Source: Bordetella parapertussis (lineage in GTDB: Bacteria; Pseudomonadota; Gammaproteobacteria; Burkholderiales; SG8-41). From it: a DNA stretch of 53,298 bases. Below, in pieces: positions 49,148-53,298 of this stretch (position 1 is the first letter of the stretch; every line of letters begins with the position of its first letter). The position numbers and the translations under genes were made by a program. Location: assembly GCA_945864585.1 (NCBI GenBank), contig CAMBCF010000018.1, forward strand, positions 1 to 53,298. The letters run 5' to 3'. Below the pieces are notes generated by a model. The model made no database searches and was not told where the DNA came from. It saw nothing but the letters and a program-made list of their open reading frames with translations.

Positions 49148-49794
49148 CCGAGTTTCAGTCCGCGCGCCTCGAATTTGGTGCGCGGCCTATAGTCCGGGCG
49201 CGGCGCAAAATCCGCCGCGGTATTTTCAAGCGCGGGCGTGGCGCCAAACACCGCCAGCATCTGCTGCGCGTATTCATGCCAGTCGGTGGCGGCGTGCAGA
49301 TAGCCTGACGGTTTTAATTTGCCGGCCAGCGCCGCGGCCAGCGGCGCCTGGATAAGCCGCCGTTTTTGATGGCGTTTTTTCGGCCACGGGTCAGGAAAAA
49401 AAATGTGGATGCCATCCAGGCTTGCCGGCGCGATCATGTGATGCAGGACTTCCACCGCGTCGTGCTGGATGAGGCGCACATTGGTGAGCGCCAGGCTCTC
49501 GATTAGCTTGAGCAGACTGCCCACACCCGGCGTGTGTACTTCGATGCCGAGATAATCGTTTTGCGGCAGCGCGTGCGCAATGGCTGCGGTGGTTTCGCCC
49601 ATGCCGAATCCGATTTCCAGAATTTTCGGCGCCGCGCGGCCGAACACCAGGTCAAGGTCGATGCAGGATTGCGAAAATGCCACGCCGTAGCGGGGTAACA
49701 GCGTCAGGTGTGCGCGGCTCTGCGCGTTGGAAATTCGGCCCTGGCGCAGCACGTAGCTGCGGATGTGGGGGTGGGCGTGAGGCGGAGAGGTCAC
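49099..49794 (-). CDS. trmB: tRNA (guanine-N7-)-methyltransferase
   Basis: This roughly 231-residue SAM-dependent enzyme modifies G46 of tRNA. Motifs are [40 protein letters not shown] (SAM site), [32 protein letters not shown] (the catalytic and tRNA-binding segment) and [20 protein letters not shown]. The GTG at 49794 gives the usual [13 protein letters not shown] start; further upstream the frame runs into repeat DNA. It lies 230 bases downstream of thiG on the same strand. The gap contains the CCGCAAAGACGC inverted repeat at 49870-49963. Confidence 0.9.
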   Translation of the reverse strand: MTSPPHAHPHIRSYVLRQGRISNAQSRAHLTLLPRYGVAFSQSCIDLDLVFGRAAPKILEIGFGMGETTAAIAHALPQNDYLGIEVHTPGVGSLLKLIESLALTNVRLIQHDAVEVLHHMIAPASLDGIHIFFPDPWPKKRHQKRRLIQAPLAAALAGKLKPSGYLHAATDWHEYAQQMLAVFGATPALENTAADFAPRPDYRPRTKFEARGLKLGHGIWDIVFKRAAGGA

Positions 49795-49869
49795 GAGGCC
49801 AGGGGGAGCCTTGAACAGTGCGCGGGGCGCAAGCCACAATGATTGCCGAGGGGCAAACCTAAAAGCTTT

Positions 49870-49963
49870 ACCGCAAAGACGCAAAAACGCAAAGGAAACG
49901 CAAAGAAAACCTTGGCCTCACTTTCCTTTGCGTGTCGTTCTTTGCGTTTTCGCGTCTTTGCGG
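49870..49963. repeat. inverted repeat of the CCGCAAAGACGCAAA type
   Basis: ACCGCAAAGACGCAAAAACG at the left is mirrored by CGTTTTCGCGTCTTTGCGGT at the right, with internal AACGCAAAG / CTTTGCGT steps. Imperfect palindromes of this kind are common short interspersed repeats in proteobacterial chromosomes. It lies between thiG and trmB and could form a strong stem in the transcript. Confidence 0.7.
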
Positions 49964-50024
49964 TGGAGGGGTTGATCTTGTTCAAGCTACAACCGCTAAG
50001 ATAGTGCTATGGAACTCTGAACGC

Positions 50025-50837
50025 TCAACCTGCCTTGCCGCCCGCTATCATGCCGCCCGTCGGCGAACTCGGCGACGCCGAATACAGCTTTTTCGGCATG
50101 CGCCCCGCCTGCCAGGCTTCGCGTCCGGCTTCGACGGCTTTTTTCATAGCGCTGGCCATCAACACCGGGTCGCGCGCGGCGGCGATCGCGGTGTTCATCA
50201 GCACCGCGTCACAGCCCAGTTCCATCGCAATCGCCGCGTCGGAAGCCGTGCCCACGCCCGCATCGACCACCACCGGCACCTTGGCATTTTCAATAATGAT
50301 TTGCAGATTCCATGGATTCAAAATGCCCATGCCGGAGCCAATCAACGAGGCCAGCGGCATCACCGCGACGCAGCCGATGTCTTCCAGTTGTTTGGCGATG
50401 ATCGGGTCATCCGAGGTGTAGACCATCACCTTGAAGCCGTCTTTCACCAGTGTTTTTGCCGCGCTGAGGGTTTCGACCACGTTGGGATAGAGCGTTTTCG
50501 GATCGCCCAGCACTTCGAGTTTGACCAGATCATGGCCGTCGAGCAGTTCGCGCGCGAGCCGCAAGGTGCGCACGGCGTCGTCAGCCGTGTAGCAGCCCGC
50601 GGTATTGGGCAGCAGGGTGAATTTCGACGGCGGCAGAACTTCCAGCAAACTGGGCTCGCCGGGATTTTGGCCGATGTTGGTGCGGCGTATCGCCACGGTA
50701 ATGATTTGCGCGCCACTGGCATCGACCGCTGCGCGGGTCTCGGCAAAATCCTTGTATTTGCCGGTGCCCACCAAAAGCCGCGAGCCGTACGCCTTGCCGC
50801 CGATCAGCAGCGGGTCCAGATTTTCATGCGCAGTCAT
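50025..50837 (-). CDS. thiG: thiazole synthase
   Basis: This 270-residue enzyme builds the thiazole phosphate of thiamine from deoxyxylulose phosphate, dehydroglycine and ThiS thiocarboxylate. Motifs are [58 protein letters not shown] (with the Schiff-base Lys region), [17 protein letters not shown] and [20 protein letters not shown] with [12 protein letters not shown]. The ATG at 50837 has AAGGA nine bases upstream. It lies 34 bases after thiS. No thiamine pyrophosphate riboswitch was found upstream of the pair. Confidence 0.95.
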   Translation of the reverse strand: MTAHENLDPLLIGGKAYGSRLLVGTGKYKDFAETRAAVDASGAQIITVAIRRTNIGQNPGEPSLLEVLPPSKFTLLPNTAGCYTADDAVRTLRLARELLDGHDLVKLEVLGDPKTLYPNVVETLSAAKTLVKDGFKVMVYTSDDPIIAKQLEDIGCVAVMPLASLIGSGMGILNPWNLQIIIENAKVPVVVDAGVGTASDAAIAMELGCDAVLMNTAIAAARDPVLMASAMKKAVEAGREAWQAGRMPKKLYSASPSSPTGGMIAGGKAG

Positions 50838-50871
50838 GTTGTTTCCTTGATTCACCCTTCACGACAATAAA

Positions 50872-51075
50872 CTAGCCGCCACCGACGGCCACCACAATTT
50901 CAATTTTGTCACCGTCGGCAAGCGCATGTTCGGCATGGCGGCCGCGCGGCACGATTTCGCCATTGCATTCGAGCGCTATGCGCTTGCCCGCGAGTCCCAA
51001 CGTCTCGATCAGGCCCGCGCAATTTAGCGCATCTTGAAACTGGCGCGATTCGCCATTAACGGTCAGGGTTATCAC
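50872..51075 (-). CDS. thiS: sulfur carrier protein ThiS
   Basis: The 67-residue ubiquitin-like protein reads ITLTVNGESRQFQDALNCAG through KRIALECNGEIVPRGRHAEH. It ends DKIEIVVAVGGG, with the C-terminal Gly-Gly needed for thiocarboxylation. It carries sulfur to ThiG. The frame extends 32 codons upstream, but that part is not homologous. The GTG at 51075 gives the normal 66-67 residue length despite a weak ribosome binding site. It is the first gene of thiS-thiG and is divergent from the large protein gene at 51252. Confidence 0.9.
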   Translation of the reverse strand: MITLTVNGESRQFQDALNCAGLIETLGLAGKRIALECNGEIVPRGRHAEHALADGDKIEIVVAVGGG

Positions 51076-51251
51076 GGGAAAATTATTGGGCGGTACACCG
51101 CGGGCCACGGTAGTGTGCAAAGCTTTCCACAGACTCGGAGCGGCTATTTTACCGGGTTCGCGCGCGATCACACCCGTTTCCCGATAGCGTTAGGTAAATG
51201 CATGATTTCTTGCTAGAATTTGGCGCTGATTGGATTTAGACCGGAGTGCGT

Positions 51252-52796
51252 ATGTTGAACTGGATGCGCACGCAAAAGACCGCTGGCGAAACAACCTTGC
51301 TGAAGGGCGTGCACGAAGTTATCGCTGCGCTGCCGGCGGACGATGCGGTAGAGGCGGTAACGCAGATTACTGCAGCGCTGGAAGCCATCCACTGCTTCGC
51401 CACGCTGACACTGGAGGAGCGCTGCGACGACATCTACCTGCTCGACGCAGCCGTCGTGGCGCGCACCCGCACGTTGCTGCGTGAATATCTGAACACGTCG
51501 CGACAGACCCGAAGTCGCGAGACTGCGTTGTGGAATGGCGCCTACAACTTCTGGAACGAACTGGCTGCGGCCTACCTGATTTGCGTGCGGCGTTATGCTG
51601 ACGATGCAACGAACGCCACGGTATTCAAAAAGCTGGCGCGGGTGGAGGTGGCGCGCGCGATGCGCGCGTTGCGCCGCCGGTTGCAGTGGCTGCGCATCCG
51701 CTGCGCCACGCCGGTGCCGGCGATCTGGATCGGCCTGGTTAACCTGTACGCCTACATTGAAGCGGAAAACATCGACCAGGAAATGCTGATTTATCCCGGT
51801 GAAACCTCCACCATCAAGCGTGAGTTTCTCAAGGTATTGATACAGTCGTCGCTGTCGTGCGAAAACCTGCAACCGCCGGGGCAGGACCTCGCTACGTTTA
51901 TCGTCAACCGCTATGCGCCGCACTTTTTGCTGTCCAAAACGCCGGACCCCGGCTGCACCTACTGGTTCGATCTCAAGCATCCGCAGCCCATCGCGCGCAT
52001 CGGCCGCACGCCTTCGGCGGATACCGATTTGCGATATTTCGGCGCCGGGGCGGCGGTGGAATTGCTGGGCGAAGCGCTGCGCTTTATCGAAGAAGCACAC
52101 GAGGTGCCTGAAGACCTGGGTTTCACCTACGGCATTGAGTTGCCGTTTTTGACGCCGGTGCTTACGCAAATTTATCAGGATTGGTCGGGCACGCCGGCGG
52201 CGCGCCAGCACGCAAGAGAAAAATCCAATGCGTGTATTACCGTGGTGCCGGGCTTCAAGGAAATTATCGACGTGCTCGAAAGCGCGGCTGACGACCCCTT
52301 TGATTTCACCGAAAAATCCAACGTCGAGAGCTGGGTGGCCAATGACATCAGCAGCAGCGGCTTTGGCGCGGTAATTTCCTCGGTCAGCGGCGATTGGGTG
52401 AGCGTGGGTGGCATCGCGGGCATCGAAAGTGAAATCGCCGGCGAGTGGTCCGTGGGCATGGTGCGCCGGGTGTCGCGGCTCGACGACGGACAGCAGGAAA
52501 TCGGCGTGCAGCTCATCACCCGCAAAGCGATGGCGGTGCGCATGATGCACGAAGACACCTCGCGCACGATGCGCGTGACGCAGCGCATGCCGCTGGATCA
52601 TGCGATCCTGCTCACCGTCGACGCCGCGCAGCAAAAAGGCGTCGAAGTGCTGGTGCGCAACGCGGCCTCGTACAGCGCCGGCAACGTGCATATGCTGGCC
52701 GGCGAAAGCGTGCTGTTATTGCAGTTTAATGAAGTGATGGAAAAAAACGCGGCGTGCGCGCGCATCAGTTTCAACGTACTGGGAATTGAGTCCTAG
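51252..52796 (+). CDS. uncharacterised protein, possibly with a PilZ-like C-terminal domain
   Basis: The 514-residue protein is not recognised with certainty. The first 230 residues are helical and charged (AVEAVTQITAALEAIHCFAT, RAMRALRRRLQWLRIRC), with no signal peptide or membrane helix. The middle contains AVELLGEALRFIEEAHEVPE and a conserved-looking FGAVISSVSGDWVSVGGIAG. The C-terminal 120 residues include EWSVGMVRRVSRLDDGQQEI, GVQLITRKA, a pattern I associate with PilZ-like beta-barrels of cyclic-di-GMP effectors, but the RxxxR-type ligand motif is not clear. CCGGAG precedes the ATG at 51252. It is divergent from thiS and ends just before the tRNA region. Confidence 0.7.
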   Translation: MLNWMRTQKTAGETTLLKGVHEVIAALPADDAVEAVTQITAALEAIHCFATLTLEERCDDIYLLDAAVVARTRTLLREYLNTSRQTRSRETALWNGAYNFWNELAAAYLICVRRYADDATNATVFKKLARVEVARAMRALRRRLQWLRIRCATPVPAIWIGLVNLYAYIEAENIDQEMLIYPGETSTIKREFLKVLIQSSLSCENLQPPGQDLATFIVNRYAPHFLLSKTPDPGCTYWFDLKHPQPIARIGRTPSADTDLRYFGAGAAVELLGEALRFIEEAHEVPEDLGFTYGIELPFLTPVLTQIYQDWSGTPAARQHAREKSNACITVVPGFKEIIDVLESAADDPFDFTEKSNVESWVANDISSSGFGAVISSVSGDWVSVGGIAGIESEIAGEWSVGMVRRVSRLDDGQQEIGVQLITRKAMAVRMMHEDTSRTMRVTQRMPLDHAILLTVDAAQQKGVEVLVRNAASYSAGNVHMLAGESVLLLQFNEVMEKNAACARISFNVLGIES

Positions 52797-52807
52797 ACTT
52801 CGAACGC

Positions 52808-52847
52808 GCGGGTGTAGTTCAATGGTAGAACGGCAGCTTCCCAAGCT
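52808..52847 (+). pseudogene. 5' half of a tRNA-Gly gene, broken in the anticodon arm
   Basis: Forty bases from GCGGGTGTAGTTCAATGG through the anticodon CCC match the 5' half of tRNA-Gly(CCC). Identity with a tRNA stops after CTTCCCAAGCT, where the anticodon stem can no longer pair, and AT-rich DNA follows. The D-arm (GGTAGAACGG) differs from the intact copy at 52965 (GGCAGAACAT), so it is not a recent simple duplication. A break in the anticodon loop fits a known integration site of some tyrosine recombinases. Confidence 0.75.
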
Positions 52848-52874
52848 TTAGATTGTATAAATTTTACAATAAAA

Positions 52875-52893
52875 ACAATGGGTTACGTAAATT
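52875..52893 (+). repeat. left copy of a 19-bp direct repeat flanking the tRNA
   Basis: ACAATGGGTTACGTAAATT recurs at 53173-53191 as ACAATGGGTTACGCACATT, with the first 13 bases identical and 17 of 19 overall. The copies lie on either side of the intact tRNA-Gly gene and point the same way. They may be arm-type integrase sites or the ends of an excised element. Confidence 0.55.
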
Positions 52894-52898
52894 AAAAA

Positions 52899-52917
52899 GT
52901 GATATACTGTGATATAC
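52899..52917 (+). repeat. tandem direct repeat GTGATATAC
   Basis: GTGATATAC occurs at 52899-52907 and again at 52909-52917, separated by one T. It lies in the AT-rich insert between the broken and intact tRNA-Gly copies. Closely spaced short repeats beside an attachment site are typical of integrase or excisionase binding sites; this role is inferred. Confidence 0.45.
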
Positions 52918-52964
52918 CAAATACGCTAGTTGAAAAATTTAGCCGACGTAAGATGGCGTTCCAT

Positions 52965-53038
52965 GCGGGTGTAGTTCAATGGCAGAACATCTGCTTCCCA
53001 AGCAGAATACGAGGGTTCGATTCCCTTCACCCGCTCCA
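52965..53038 (+). tRNA. tRNA-Gly (anticodon CCC)
   Basis: The gene is 74 bases including an encoded CCA. The acceptor stem GCGGGTG pairs with CACCCGC. The D-arm holds AGTTCAATGGCAGAAC, the anticodon stem TCTGC/GCAGA encloses TTCCCAA with anticodon CCC, and the T-arm GAGGGTTCGATTCCCTTC has the normal GTTCGA loop. It reads glycine codon GGG. It is preceded by the broken half-copy at 52808. Confidence 0.95.
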
Positions 53039-53261
53039 GCGTGTTTTTCACCCCCGATGAGGGCGAGCTAGCTAAACATTACGGTAGGTGATTTGGACGC
53101 CCTCACCGTCGCCCATAGCTCACCCCCCGAACTAAATGGTGGGTATTACCCGAAAACACGAACTCCGTGAATACAATGGGTTACGCACATTCAATATCTC
53201 GGGTTTCGTGTAAACTAAACCTAATGATTTAGTATGCGGGATGACAAACGAGGGGTGAGCG
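53039..53261. other. intergenic region after the tRNA with repeat and hairpin, no gene seen
   Basis: TGAGGGCG (53058-53065) and CGCCCTCA (53098-53105) can pair in a stem. The second copy of the ACAATGGGTTACG repeat is at 53173. No reading frame of note is present. The region may be the other flank of an integrative-element scar and should include the promoter of the gene starting at 53262. Confidence 0.5.
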
Positions 53262-53298
53262 ATGAAACAACTGCTGCTGGGACTGATGTTGCTGGTGA
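53262..53298 (+). CDS. start of an exported or membrane protein (partial)
   Basis: The frame opens MKQLLLGLMLLV and runs off the window. A Lys followed by a Leu-rich stretch looks like a signal peptide or first membrane helix. GAGGGGTGAG precedes the ATG. No product can be named from 12 residues. Confidence 0.55.
   Translation, partial: MKQLLLGLMLLV

Noticed and set aside
51076-51251. A thiamine pyrophosphate riboswitch upstream of thiS
   Set aside because: The conserved CTGAGA and ACCTGATCTGGATAATGCC-type elements were looked for and not found.
52930-52954. A promoter for tRNA-Gly made of TTGAAA and TAAGAT
   Set aside because: The spacing is only 13 bases, too short for a sigma-70 promoter.

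Overview
The window looks like GC-rich betaproteobacterial (Burkholderiales-like) chromosome. Two things point there. First, there are nine genes for Bug-type periplasmic solute-binding proteins of the tripartite tricarboxylate transporter (TTT) family, an expansion typical of that group. Second, there is a housekeeping block in the order spoT-rpoZ-gmk-yicC, divergent from rph-rdgB-hemW, with trmB and thiS-thiG nearby. Assignments are read from translated motifs and gene order; no database search was possible.

Positions 1-36600 are catabolic and accessory. They hold an M20 amidohydrolase, an amidase, a ketopantoate reductase-like enzyme, a Tat-exported FMN hydroxyacid dehydrogenase with a CXXCH motif, and Bug genes paired with MFS transporters. 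A minus-strand set at 13456-18721 encodes an alpha/beta hydrolase, a GMC oxidoreductase, a Bug protein and a D-aminoacylase-like enzyme. A double-domain family III CoA-transferase diverges from it. A second minus-strand set at 23718-31599 encodes a Bug protein, a TauD-like dioxygenase, an amidohydrolase-2 enzyme, a Bug protein, a CMD-family protein, an SDR, a Bug protein and a di-heme peroxidase. It reads as one uptake-and-degradation unit for an unknown acid and is the best candidate for an undescribed pathway. After it come a RelE/ParE-type toxin-antitoxin pair, a Gfo/Idh/MocA oxidoreductase, an enoyl-CoA hydratase-like protein with a family III CoA-transferase, an SDR, mazEF with a readable promoter and operator, and an MFS transporter.

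Positions 38800-52800 are mostly core: an orphan mlaC, the stringent-response/guanylate block (spoT, rpoZ, gmk, yicC), RNase PH, RdgB, HemW, TrmB, ThiG and ThiS, and a large uncharacterised protein with a possible PilZ-like C-terminus. A Bug gene and a decayed GGDEF/EAL gene sit between hemW and trmB.

Gene decay is prominent. A fimV-like gene has a lost start, an amber stop and a frameshift. A PAS-GGDEF-EAL gene has two amber stops and a deletion. One Bug gene has lost its middle, and an FAD oxidoreductase survives only as its 3' third. Short interspersed repeats (a MITE-like element, REP-like hairpins and inverted repeats) occupy several intergenic gaps. The right end holds an intact tRNA-Gly(CCC) preceded by a 5' half-copy broken in the anticodon arm and flanked by direct repeats, which looks like the scar or edge of an integrative element. 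No rRNA, CRISPR array or complete insertion sequence was seen, and no TctA or TctB membrane subunit accompanies the Bug genes.
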